26,364 bases of DNA from Oscillospiraceae bacterium (lineage in GTDB: Bacteria > Bacillota > Clostridia > Oscillospirales > Ruminococcaceae), in NCBI GenBank assembly GCA_018380115.1, contig JAGZUF010000032.1:1248-27611 (forward strand), read 5' to 3'. A program made the translations under genes and the position numbers. The first letter of the stretch is position 1. Every line of letters begins with the position of its first letter. A model generated the notes under the pieces. That model did no database searches. It worked only from the letters and a program-made list of their open reading frames with translations, and was not told where the DNA came from. Shown in pieces: positions 1 to 7,526 of the stretch.

Positions 1-771
1 CGCGGCATACCCCTCCACCGTGCGGCTGGCCGTAATGCGCACATTGTCCTCGCCCGCCACCGGGCTTTTACCCGGCGCCTCGGTGAAGGTGACGATGCCG
101 GCCTCCCGGTCCACCGTGTAATCGGTGTTCTCCTGCTTTTCCTGCCATACCCCCTCCGCGTCCAGAATTTCCGCCTTTACCGGGGCGTCGTCCAGCCCTG
201 CAAACGAAAGATGGTACTGAGTGTCCTTTTCCGTGCCCAAAAACTGCTCTGTAAATTTGGGCTGGATAAGGTTCAGCTCCTCATACTGCGTGCCGCCGCC
301 CGCAGGCGCCTTGGCAATGGTGAACAGCGGTATTTTTGCATCGTCCCCCACTGGGGCCGCCGCCGCGCCGTCAAACACCGTAAGGCCCGCGCCGTCAATG
401 ATATACAGCTTGTCTCCAAACTGCCAGGCGCTGCTGCGCGCGTCCGCCATGCCGCTGTAAAGCTCGCTGCCTGCGGGCGCGCCGTCCGCCTGCGCCCCGC
501 CCGAAAAATACAGCTTTTCGCCCGCGTGCACAAGAAACCCGGCGTCCTCCCTTCGGGCGAACACGCCGTTGATGCGCGCGGGGTACTGCGCCACCGTTTC
601 ATAGCCCATGCACTTGCGCACCTTGCCCGGCACGTCGCGTATCATGTTCTGCCCGTTCGGGCTGCGGCTTTTCTCCACATTGGCCGGGCTGTTGGTGTAG
701 TCCACGCCCAGAAAGCGGTCTACATTCAGAATGCTGCGCCCCGGCCCCGCGGGGATGGAAAACTGCGCCAT
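1..771 (-). CDS. Phage tail/DNA-stabilisation-like structural protein (partial, C terminus beyond window)
   Basis: The frame is open for 257 codons from an ATG at 771 to the left edge, so the C-terminal part is missing. The protein opens MAQFSIPAGPGRSILNVDRF and then reads like a repeat-rich beta protein ('KVRKCMGYETVAQ', 'GVFARREDAGFLVHAGEKLY', 'AWQFGDKLYIIDGAGLTVFDG'), with short strand-turn-strand units suggesting a propeller. Start and stop are coupled to the upstream gene: its TGA is one base before this ATG, which argues for joint translation. Position after a head-completion gene, and the N-terminal style ('nodes' listing, then 'GY' and readout strands), resemble the P22 gp10-type packaged-DNA stabilisation protein. 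That assignment is inference from order and pattern. It could also be a tail or baseplate protein of another phage type. Confidence 0.7.
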   Translation of the reverse strand, partial: MAQFSIPAGPGRSILNVDRFLGVDYTNSPANVEKSRSPNGQNMIRDVPGKVRKCMGYETVAQYPARINGVFARREDAGFLVHAGEKLYFSGGAQADGAPAGSELYSGMADARSSAWQFGDKLYIIDGAGLTVFDGAAAAPVGDDAKIPLFTIAKAPAGGGTQYEELNLIQPKFTEQFLGTEKDTQYHLSFAGLDDAPVKAEILDAEGVWQEKQENTDYTVDREAGIVTFTEAPGKSPVAGEDNVRITASRTVEGYAA

Positions 772-772
772 T

Positions 773-1369
773 TCAGCACCACCCGTCCTTTGCAGTCCAC
801 TCGCCCGCCGTCACGCCGCCCGCCATGGGCGCCAGCTCGCCGCGCGCCACTTCAAATTCATTGCGGTAGATGGTGGCGATGGAATTGTCATCGTCCTTGT
901 AAAGCTGGCTTGCCATGTAAAGCGGCAGCAGCACGGCTACATCCGGCGCAAGCGGCAGCTCGTAGGTATCCAGCGTTTTTTCTCCAAGCGCGGGCGGCCA
1001 TGCGTTGTAGAACACCTCGTACCGCCCGGCCTGCCGCCCTGGGAAAATAATGTCGCGCCCCGCCGCGGTGGAAAAGGCGCTTGTGCGCCGCGGCATGCCG
1101 TTTTCAAGGCGGTATACCTCCGGCGTGCCGAAGGCCCAGAAGTCCTCCGCCTCGTCCTTCATGGCAAAGCGCGCCGGGCCCTGCGGCTTTTCCAGCAAAA
1201 CGCTTTTGCGCAGATACCGGTTCGACGTGCACAACAGCGCCAGCGCCTCGTTTGCAGCCTGCGGCATGCCTGCAAGGTAATCCTTCGTGGTCTCGTCCTC
1301 CACAAGGGTGCCGCCGTCTGCCGAGAACATTTTCTGAAGCGCGGCAAGCTTCACGTCCTTCCATGTCAA
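773..1369 (-). CDS. Head-completion / connector adaptor protein
   Basis: A 198-residue protein. I chose the TTG at 1369 because AAAAAGGAGG lies eight bases upstream and the protein then starts MTWKDVKLAALQKMF; the longer open frame upstream is low-complexity. The C-terminal part, 'LPLYMASQLYKDDDNSIATI' followed by 'YRNEFEVA', is the pattern seen in gp6-like and P22 gp4-like head-tail adaptors, in which a helix bundle docks below the portal. It would act in the virion, closing the filled head. It overlaps functionally with the next gene (one base between stop and start). In most phages this gene follows the capsid gene closely; here about 7.6 kb of toxin and immunity genes separate the two. 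The family is inferred from pattern and position. Confidence 0.7.
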   Translation of the reverse strand: MTWKDVKLAALQKMFSADGGTLVEDETTKDYLAGMPQAANEALALLCTSNRYLRKSVLLEKPQGPARFAMKDEAEDFWAFGTPEVYRLENGMPRRTSAFSTAAGRDIIFPGRQAGRYEVFYNAWPPALGEKTLDTYELPLAPDVAVLLPLYMASQLYKDDDNSIATIYRNEFEVARGELAPMAGGVTAGEWTAKDGWC

Positions 1370-1456
1370 AGCTTCATTCCTCCTTTTTCTGTGCCGGAAA
1401 GCGCGCGGCCGGCGCCGCCCCCTCCGGCTGTGTGTGCCCGCCCGCATGCGCGCAGC

Positions 1457-1491
1457 AGGCCCGCCGCCCGCGACGCCCGGGCGGCGGGCCT
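1457..1491 (-). other. GC-rich hairpin upstream of the adaptor gene
   Basis: Perfect 14-bp arms at 1457-1470 and 1478-1491 with a 7-base loop. No T-run follows on either strand, so it is not a standard intrinsic terminator. It lies in the leader of the adaptor gene (start 1369), in sequence that carries no other recognisable gene. Confidence 0.6.
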
Positions 1492-1582
1492 GTGCGCCCT
1501 GCCGGCAGTTATGGAAAGCGACGGCCCCGCACCGGGCTTTTCACCCCGCGGCAGGGCCGCCGTGTTCCGCATGATGTACAAG

Positions 1583-1806
1583 CCTGCGCCGCGCCCAGCG
1601 CCAAAGGCCCGCTTCGAAAACCGTCTGCCGCATCTGCCGCGGGCGCGGCGGGAACTTCGCCCCAGCCGCCGCGGTGCGCGGGCACATAGCCCGGCGCCTT
1701 TTCCCAAAGGCTGTGCAGCTCCACCTGCTGGTTTGCGCTGGGCGCCATGCTCTGCCGCAGGGCCTCGAACCCCTGCTGCTGCGCGGCGTTCAGCACCGGG
1801 CGCCCG
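1583..1806 (-). pseudogene. Orphan copy of the pre-toxin segment of the WHH toxin gene
   Basis: This 224-bp stretch matches 3332-3555 without gaps at a fixed offset of 1749 bases and about six differences by eye. Read on the minus strand it encodes LNAAQQQGFEALRQSMAPSA and about 55 further residues shared with the large toxin protein, ending at 'GPLALGAAQ'. There the copies diverge: the large gene continues to its nuclease tip, while this copy runs into 'ACTSCGTRRP' and stops at 1509. It has no credible start or ribosome site and lies after the immunity gene and its terminators. It looks like the recombination arm left by an earlier toxin cassette, or an unused arm for cassette exchange. Between 1370 and 1583 I see no gene, only the hairpin at 1457-1491. 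Confidence 0.8.
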
Positions 1807-1885
1807 CGCGTTGCCTGCCTGCACAGGGAGCCAGCCGCCGGAACGGCGGCCTCTGTTTACGGGCAGACAGACGCCCGAAATGGCA

Positions 1886-1922
1886 GCCCAAAGGGCAGCG
1901 GCATGGCCGCTGCCCTTTGGGC
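1886..1922 (-). terminator. Very strong hairpin, possible second terminator after the immunity gene
   Basis: Perfect 17-bp arms (1886-1902 and 1906-1922) around a 3-base loop. The minus-strand continuation is TGCCATTTC, only weakly T-rich, so termination is plausible but not certain. It lies between the terminator of the SUKH gene and the orphan toxin segment. Confidence 0.5.
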
Positions 1923-1946
1923 CTTACTTCGTTCGTCATTCCGAAA

Positions 1947-1987
1947 AGGGAAAGGAAAAGCAGGCAGCGCCATTGGCGCTGCCTGCC
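1947..1987 (-). terminator. Intrinsic terminator of the WHH toxin-SUKH immunity operon
   Basis: Perfect 12-bp arms at 1960-1971 and 1976-1987 approximately (GCAGGCAGCGCC and its complement). On the minus strand the stem is followed by TTTTCCTTTCCC, and on the plus strand by a T-rich tract, so it could act in both directions. It ends about 60 bases after the immunity stop codon. Confidence 0.75.
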
Positions 1988-2046
1988 ATGTTTTATCTTT
2001 TTATTGCGCGTTTCTTTCTTTTTGTGCTTTTACCTATTTACACCTT

Positions 2047-2526
2047 TCATTCATACAGCATGGAAAGGAATTCTGTGAAGCTGCCCGCAACCCTTCGCGT
2101 GTACGGCGCCAGATATTCCGATTGCTCATGGTACCAGATGCACACTTCCGGGTTTTCTTTGTCTTTGCGAAAATCCAGGCAAACAAAATCTCCGGCAAAC
2201 AACACAGCGACTGGGATGATAAACGTTCCCGTCTCGTCCTCATCATCTCCCAACCGATCATCCAATTGGGCCTCTACCACTCTTACCTCATAGCATCCCT
2301 CAGCCAATTCATCTCTCAACTCATAGGGCAGCATACACAAAAAACGCTCCACCGCATATGCGTGCCCGTTGTAGTCAAACTGGCACTCTATTGGAACCGC
2401 ACCATTGTTCTGCTTTAGAAAACTGCGATAATCCTGCGGAAATCTTACTTCAAAATAATCCTGTATCTTATCCATCAACTCATCCGTTGGGCTTGGCAAA
2501 ACGCTTCCTTTTTTTACCCTTATCAT
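2047..2526 (-). CDS. SUKH-family (SMI1/KNR4) immunity protein
   Basis: A 159-residue cytoplasmic protein starting MIRVKKGSVL at the ATG at 2526, with AAAGGTGAG six bases upstream; a longer in-frame start at 2565 overlaps the toxin stop and has no better site. The family signature is clear near the N terminus: 'FEVRFPQDYRSFLKQNNGAV' (proline, DY, FL, then a conserved NG), followed by alternating beta strands and an acidic middle ('LDDRLGDDEDETG') typical of SUKH proteins. SUKH proteins are common immunity partners of nuclease toxins. The gene starts 17 bases after the stop of the WHH nuclease gene, and its base composition is much less GC-rich than the head genes, as is the toxin tip. It probably binds and blocks the WHH domain. 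Confidence 0.88.
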   Translation of the reverse strand: MIRVKKGSVLPSPTDELMDKIQDYFEVRFPQDYRSFLKQNNGAVPIECQFDYNGHAYAVERFLCMLPYELRDELAEGCYEVRVVEAQLDDRLGDDEDETGTFIIPVAVLFAGDFVCLDFRKDKENPEVCIWYHEQSEYLAPYTRRVAGSFTEFLSMLYE

Positions 2527-2543
2527 TTTGAACTCACCTTTCC

Positions 2544-5500
2544 TTATCTTTTTCCAGCTGCCCACATTCCCGATGAACGCCCACCGAAATGTGATGTAAT
2601 ATTATGAATGCCAAAAGGGACCAGCTCCATGCGGCCGGTCTGTTCTGAATGATGCCATATATACCCTTCAGGCCGTTTGCCACCGGGAAGCCAGGAATCC
2701 AGCAGTGCAAACTGGCGTCTGTCTGACCATCGCCAGTATTTCTGCGGCAATGAAAGGATAACCGGGCTGCCATCCATTTCATAGATAAGCCTCGACTGCT
2801 CAAAATCCGCATAATTCGTTCCCGGTTTTTTCAGCACTTCTGGTATTTTGCCCAATTCAACCGCTCGCTGATTAACTTTTCTTTTCTGGGGTCGGGTAAG
2901 ATGTGCATTGGAAATTTCATCCCAACCCCATGTACGGTTTGAATTCACTTTTTCCGCATACAGTATGGCATAATCATCCACCACATCGTTGAATGTTTTT
3001 TCCCCATTCTCAAATGCGGCGATATTCGCCCGATTTACAGTTTCGGATGGTTCTTCCCACCCTTTGCCATCCTGCAAATAGTCAAAGGGCGTGCGCTGGC
3101 TCGTGGGGGGTGCCTCGGCCTCTGCTTTCATTGTACCATCAAACCCGCCGCCGTCAAGGGCAGAGGATGTTGGCACCTCCGTGTCCAGAAACTCCCCGGC
3201 GGCCCAGTACTCCGAGGCCCTGTGCGGGTCGGTGTTCCACAAGCCGTCCACAAGCGCCTTTTCCCGCGCCGTCATGGCTTCGCCCTGTGTCCATTTCAAA
3301 AACGCCCGCCGCTGCGCGGCCTCGCCTGCATCCTGCGCCGCGCCCAGCGCCAAAGGCCCGCTTCGAAAGCCGTCTGCCGCATCTGCCGCGGGCGCGGCGG
3401 AAAATTCACCCCAGCCGCCGCGGTGCGCGGGCACATAGCCCGGCGCCTTTTCCCAAAGGCTGTGCAGCTCCGCCTGCTGGTTTGCGCTGGGCGCCATGCC
3501 CTGCCGCAGGGCCTCGAACCCCTGCTGCTGCGCGGCGTTCAGCACCGGGCGCCCGTTCCAAAGGTCGTCCAGCGCGCCAAGCGCCGCGGGCGCAAGCTCG
3601 CCCAGCGCGCCGCTGGCCGCGTTCAGGCCCGCATCTGCCGCAAGCTGAAGGAAGATGCCGCTTTGCGTCAGGGGTGTTTCGCCCGGGCGCAGGCCCTCGC
3701 GCTGCTGGCGGGCATATTCCAGTTCCAGGCCCACGCCCTTGGGGATGGTGCTAAGGCCAAGGTCCAGCATGGAATCCCCCAGCATGCCCGCAAGGGCCTG
3801 CTGGGTGCCAAGCCTGCCCAGCACGGGCACGGTTTGCAGCTTCTGCGCGGCCTGCGTGCCCGCAAGGGCGCCCGCCGCATCGTCCAAAAAGCCGCCCACG
3901 CCCGGCAGGGCCTTCATGGCGGCGCTGCCGGCGGCATACTGCCCCATGCCGCTGGCAAGGTAGCCCGCGTGATACGCCAGCGGGTTCTGCGTGGCCGCGC
4001 TCTGGCTGCGCTGGGCAAGGCCCAGCGGGTTTTCGCCCTCGAAGCCCGCGCGCCGCCAGTTTTCGGCCTCCAGCGCGCCGCGTATCTGCGGCACAACCGG
4101 CAGCGCATTGCCCGCGCCCGAAAACGCGCTGCGCACCCCGCTTACCTTGGTGGCCAGGGTGTCCATAATCTCGGCCTGAAGCAAAAGCATCTCTACGGTT
4201 TCTGTGCTTTGCCCCAATGCGTGCAGGCGCTGGGCTGTTTCATAGTATTCGTCGAATTTTGGCCCAATGGTGCCATTCCACTGTTCCACCAGTTCGGCTG
4301 TCACGGCCTTTTGCGCATCCGTCATTTCATAATCGGACGATGCCCACTCCATCAGCGTGCCCCAGTTTACAGAAGCCTGTGCCTGCTGGTATGCCTGCGC
4401 CTGCTGGGCGTCAAGCTGGCTTTCCAGCCGCGCCTCTTCGTCCAGCGCGGCCTGAAACGGCGCCGAATAGCCGCCGCCGGGCGCGTATTCCGCCCCGGCG
4501 GCCCGAAGGTCCGCTATTTTCAGGCGCACGTCTGTCAGCGCCTGCTCGGTTTGCTGAATGGCCGCCTCCGCCTCATGGCCGCTGCTCTGCCCGGCCTGGG
4601 CGGCCTGCGCCTCCTGCCCGGCCTGGGCCTGCTGGGCAAGCTCTTTCTGCCGGGCCTGCTGTTCGCTTCGCGCCACTGTCTCCTGCCCGGAAAGCCGCAT
4701 GTAGTTCTGGTAGGCCGCGCCGCGCTGCGCCTCCAGTTCATACAGGGTTTCCTGCGGGGCGCCGTTCCGTTTTGCCTCGTCAAGCTGCTGGCCATAGCTG
4801 CGCCACTGCTCGGCCCAATATTCCTTTCGCTGCGGGTCCTGCCGTGCGGCGGCTTCTTCCTGTGCCTGCCGGGCCTGCTCCTGCGCCCGGCGCTTCTCCT
4901 CAAGGGCCGCTTTGGCGTCTGCCTCCTCCGCCTCAAGCTGCGCTGCGTAGGCGTCCGCCTCCCGGGCGCGCTGCTGCGCCATATCCGCTTCGCCGCGCAG
5001 CATGCCCGCGCGCTTCTGCGCGTTGGTGCGCGTGTCGCCCGGCCCGGTGCCCCCGCGCGAGCCATACCGGCTGCTGCCGCGGTACTGGCTGTCCCTGCGC
5101 GCTTTTGCGGCGTCAGCCGCCTCCCGCGCTATTTGCGCGGGTGTTTTTTCCTGCGCCAGCGCCGCCATGTTCTCATCCATCGTGGACTCAAACGGCATTT
5201 GAAGAAACTCTTCCAGCCACGCGGGCGCCTGCCCGGCCCCGTCTTGCCCGGCGGCCTGCCGCGCTGCGTTCTGCTGTGCGCTTACGCCTGTGGCGGGCGT
5301 CCGCTTCTGCGTACTCTCCGGCGCGCGCCGCCGCCCCGCCCTGCTTCGGTTTGCCCCGCTTCGGCTGCCTTCGCGCCGGGCCGCGTCCCGCGCCGCTTTT
5401 GCTCCATTTCGCGCTTTTCCCTTTCGCTGTACAGGTGCTGCGAAAGCCACCGCCCGGCCCGCTGCCCCTTTTCCCAGCTGTCGCGCTCTATCTCCGCTGC

Positions 5501-5560
5501 GAAGTCCTCTGCAAAACCGTCATGCAGGCTTTCGCTCTCGCGCAGTTTTTTTCTTGCCAT
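2544..5560 (-). CDS. Large phage-borne polymorphic toxin with C-terminal WHH nuclease domain (frameshifted N terminus)
   Basis: The main frame (2544-5450) encodes 968 residues, but its GTG at 5450 has no ribosome site. An ATG at 5560, preceded by AAAGGAAGGGAAGC, opens another frame (MARKKLRESESLHDGF) that stops at 5282. One -1 shift in the overlap 5282-5450 gives about 1005 residues; A-AAG steps near 5424 and 5412 are candidate slip points, and a real indel is possible. Order: N-terminal motif 'FAAEIERDSWEK', a long Ala/Gln/Glu coiled coil, an Ala/Gly-rich hydrophobic middle ('GVGGFLDDAAGALAGTQAAQ'), the 'LNAAQQQGFEALRQ' pre-toxin segment, then a less GC-rich tip. The last 40 residues, 'GYIWHHSEQTGRMELVPFGI' through 'ITSHFGG', are the WHH signature of the HNH/Endo VII nuclease superfamily (DNA or RNA cleavage). 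The body resembles ejected internal virion proteins. The SUKH immunity gene follows. Confidence 0.85.
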
Positions 5561-5587
5561 GCTTCCCTTCCTTTCCGTTTTTTGCAC

Positions 5588-5630
5588 AAAAAAGCGGCGG
5601 GCCTGAAACCGTCTGGTTTCAGGCCCGTCG
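5588..5630 (-). terminator. Intrinsic terminator after the membrane immunity genes
   Basis: Perfect 12-bp stem (5599-5610 with 5615-5626), extendable with one mismatch to 5595-5630, loop of four bases, then six Ts on the minus strand. It separates the first toxin-immunity operon from the WHH toxin gene, whose ATG lies only 28 bases further on, so this hairpin also forms the leader region of the second toxin. Confidence 0.88.
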
Positions 5631-5766
5631 CCTGGTTTTCCTCTTTTCTTTTTTTGCTTCTGGCTCACAAGGCGCAAATGCAGGGCGGCCCTGCCCGCGG
5701 GCCGCCCCTTTGCACGTTTTTACAGTATCGTTTCACCCGCCGGGCAAACGCCGCCCGTGCGCGTGC

Positions 5767-6303
5767 TTACGCCGCGCCGGAAACGGGCGGCGCTTTTTCC
5801 TTGGCGCCATGCCGTATTGCGGCATCTTCACAGCCTTTTGCCACCGCGAAAGTATAGGCGCCTTTTTCGCCGCCCGCCTGCACACGGAACATGATATCCG
5901 CTTTGAAGCCGTCCAGCTCTTCCGGAAATATCCAGCGGGTGCTGTCGCATACCAGCTCACTCACAAGCTGCCCGTCCTTGAAAAACAGCAGGCGCTGCCA
6001 GTGTGCATCGTTCAGCGGCCTCAGTGCAAACTCATAACCGGTAAGCGCGCGCACAGCCTCTCCTGTGCCGAAGGGTGCGCGGTCGATATATGCTTCGTCC
6101 CACTCAAACGTCAGCACGCGGCCCGGCCTCACCTTGTTATGCGTTTGCACATATTTTTCCATGCGCTCCAGTTGTGCCCCCGGCCTGTCGCTGGCATTCT
6201 GTGCCTGAAACAAATGGAACAGCCTGACAGATTCTATCAGCGCCAGGCTTGCCATTGCCAAAAAAAGGGCCAGCAATGCCAAAAGAAACCTTTTTGTTCT
6301 CAT
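5767..6303 (-). CDS. Membrane-anchored paralogous immunity-like protein C
   Basis: A 178-residue protein; ATG at 6303 with AGGAGGTGGGCG just upstream. A single N-terminal membrane segment (about residues 5-25, 'FLLALLALFLAMASLALI') is followed by a soluble domain that would lie outside the membrane. From 'VLTFEWDEAYIDR' through 'GTGEAVRALTGYEF' and 'RLLFFKDGQLVSELV' it closely matches the next upstream gene, including an identical DNA stretch (about 5966-5992 versus 6570-6596), so the pair arose by recent duplication. Spacing to that gene is 38 bases. I know no named family. Its place behind a gene with a peptidoglycan-hydrolase-like tip, and its outward-facing topology, suggest protection of the producer from a wall-acting toxin. 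That role is inference. Confidence 0.75.
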   Translation of the reverse strand: MRTKRFLLALLALFLAMASLALIESVRLFHLFQAQNASDRPGAQLERMEKYVQTHNKVRPGRVLTFEWDEAYIDRAPFGTGEAVRALTGYEFALRPLNDAHWQRLLFFKDGQLVSELVCDSTRWIFPEELDGFKADIMFRVQAGGEKGAYTFAVAKGCEDAAIRHGAKEKAPPVSGAA

Positions 6304-6341
6304 TTACGCCCACCTCCTGCACACAAGGCCTCGCCCCGCAC

Positions 6342-6917
6342 TCACGCCGCGCTGGAGGCGGGCGGCGTTTGCGCGGACGGCGCGCCGCTTTCGCCCTGCT
6401 GCGCCGCCATCCGCTGCTCATCCCACATTGCCGTGCCCTCATAACCCCCGGCCACAGTGAAGAAATACCGCGGCGGCTCTGCCTCGATGCTGAACACCGT
6501 TTGCGGCGTAAAGCCCTGCAATTCCACAGGGAAGCTCCACTCAAACCAGGAATACACAAGCTCCTTCACAAGCTGCCCGTCCTTGAAAAACAGCAGGCGG
6601 TTCCAGTACTCGTCGTTCAGCTCCTTCACCTCGAACTCATACCCCGTAAGCTGCCGCACGCTCTCCCCCGTGCCGTACGGCCTGCGGTCGATATACGCTT
6701 CATCCCACTCGAACGTCAGCACTTCCCCCAGTGCCGCCTCGCTGTGCGTCTGGATATATTCCTCCAGCCTTGCCTGCTGGTCGGCCATGCCTTCGGTGTA
6801 GGCAGGCCCCTCGCGCGAAAGCATAATATGGGCGGCACGCAAAAACACGGCCAGCAATGCGCACGCCGCAATCAAAATAATCAGCACCACCGCCGCAAGG
6901 GCCTTTGCCACTTTCAT
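6342..6917 (-). CDS. Membrane-anchored paralogous immunity-like protein B
   Basis: A 191-residue protein starting MKVAKALAAVVLIILIAACA at the ATG at 6917 (GAGGTGA seven bases upstream); a start 12 codons earlier is possible but has no site. The N terminus is one membrane segment (about residues 5-28). The exported domain carries the conserved block 'VLTFEWDEAYIDRRPYGTGE', then 'LTGYEF', 'RLLFFKDGQLVKELV' and a C-terminal 'FFTVAGGYEGTAMW' shared in form with gene C. A low-complexity Gly/Ser/Pro/Ala tail ends the protein. Middle gene of a three-gene set behind the lysozyme-like toxin; 81 bases separate it from gene A. An alternative is a general lysogenic-conversion membrane protein unrelated to immunity. 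Confidence 0.75.
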   Translation of the reverse strand: MKVAKALAAVVLIILIAACALLAVFLRAAHIMLSREGPAYTEGMADQQARLEEYIQTHSEAALGEVLTFEWDEAYIDRRPYGTGESVRQLTGYEFEVKELNDEYWNRLLFFKDGQLVKELVYSWFEWSFPVELQGFTPQTVFSIEAEPPRYFFTVAGGYEGTAMWDEQRMAAQQGESGAPSAQTPPASSAA

Positions 6918-6998
6918 GCCGCTCACCTCGTTGTATTCACAGAGGCATTCCATATCCCCGCCCGGAAAAATGGTCCTCGCCGGCGCCTGTTCTGCCTT

Positions 6999-7520
6999 TT
7001 ATGGATACAGCCGGTACGCTCTGTCCGTCACGCCGTCGTTTGTCATCATGTCAAACGTGCGCCCGCCTATGGCCACAAGCCAGCACCCTTCTTCCATGGA
7101 CGGCAGCGCGGCGCGCACATTTTCATACCACCGCGCCTGCCAGAAGGCTTCCTGCGCTTCGGCCCCGTCCAGCACCCGCACCGTGCATGCGTCCCCGTCC
7201 ATGGCCTCGCACAGCTGTTTTTCCCATGCCTCAAAGCGAACCTCCATCTCCTCACGAGATAAATTGCTCTCTGCGACAAGATATACTTCACAGGAAACAT
7301 AGGTGCCCTTTTCCAAGCTGCCGCGGTAGGCCGCTGCGCCGCGCAGTGTCACGCCCTCCGGCATGGGCTGCGCCATCACGGCCCTGCCGAGTTCTTTTGT
7401 GTAAAGGACGCCAAGCAGTTCATCATGCGCAACAAGCCCCGCCAGATACATCATGTACAGCGCAAAGGGGGCTATTACCAGCGCCAATACCACCAGAATC
7501 GATTTGCGGTGCTTCTTCAA
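6999..7520 (-). CDS. Membrane-anchored immunity-like protein A, coupled to the lysozyme-like toxin
   Basis: A 173-residue protein. The TTG at 7520 is the best start (LKKHRKSILVVLALVI read as M): its ribosome site GAGGGGTGA overlaps the stop codon of the preceding toxin gene, and only six bases separate the two genes, so translation is probably coupled. Residues about 7-28 form one membrane helix after a basic tip, leaving a soluble outward domain ('YLVAESNLSREEMEVRFEAW', 'CWLVAIGGRTFDMM'). It has no clear sequence match to genes B and C beyond topology. As the gene directly behind the toxin tip it is the leading candidate for cognate immunity. I recognise no family. Confidence 0.75.
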   Translation of the reverse strand: MKKHRKSILVVLALVIAPFALYMMYLAGLVAHDELLGVLYTKELGRAVMAQPMPEGVTLRGAAAYRGSLEKGTYVSCEVYLVAESNLSREEMEVRFEAWEKQLCEAMDGDACTVRVLDGAEAQEAFWQARWYENVRAALPSMEEGCWLVAIGGRTFDMMTNDGVTDRAYRLYP

Positions 7521-7526
7521 ACAAAA

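Noticed and set aside
3222..5606. Long plus-strand open frame of nearly 800 codons
   Set aside because: It is antisense to the large toxin gene, arises from high GC content and repeated Ala/Arg codons, and has no ribosome site or family pattern. The same applies to plus-strand frames at 8235-10034, 10455-12742, 13860-15389, 21021-23369 and 18112-20379.
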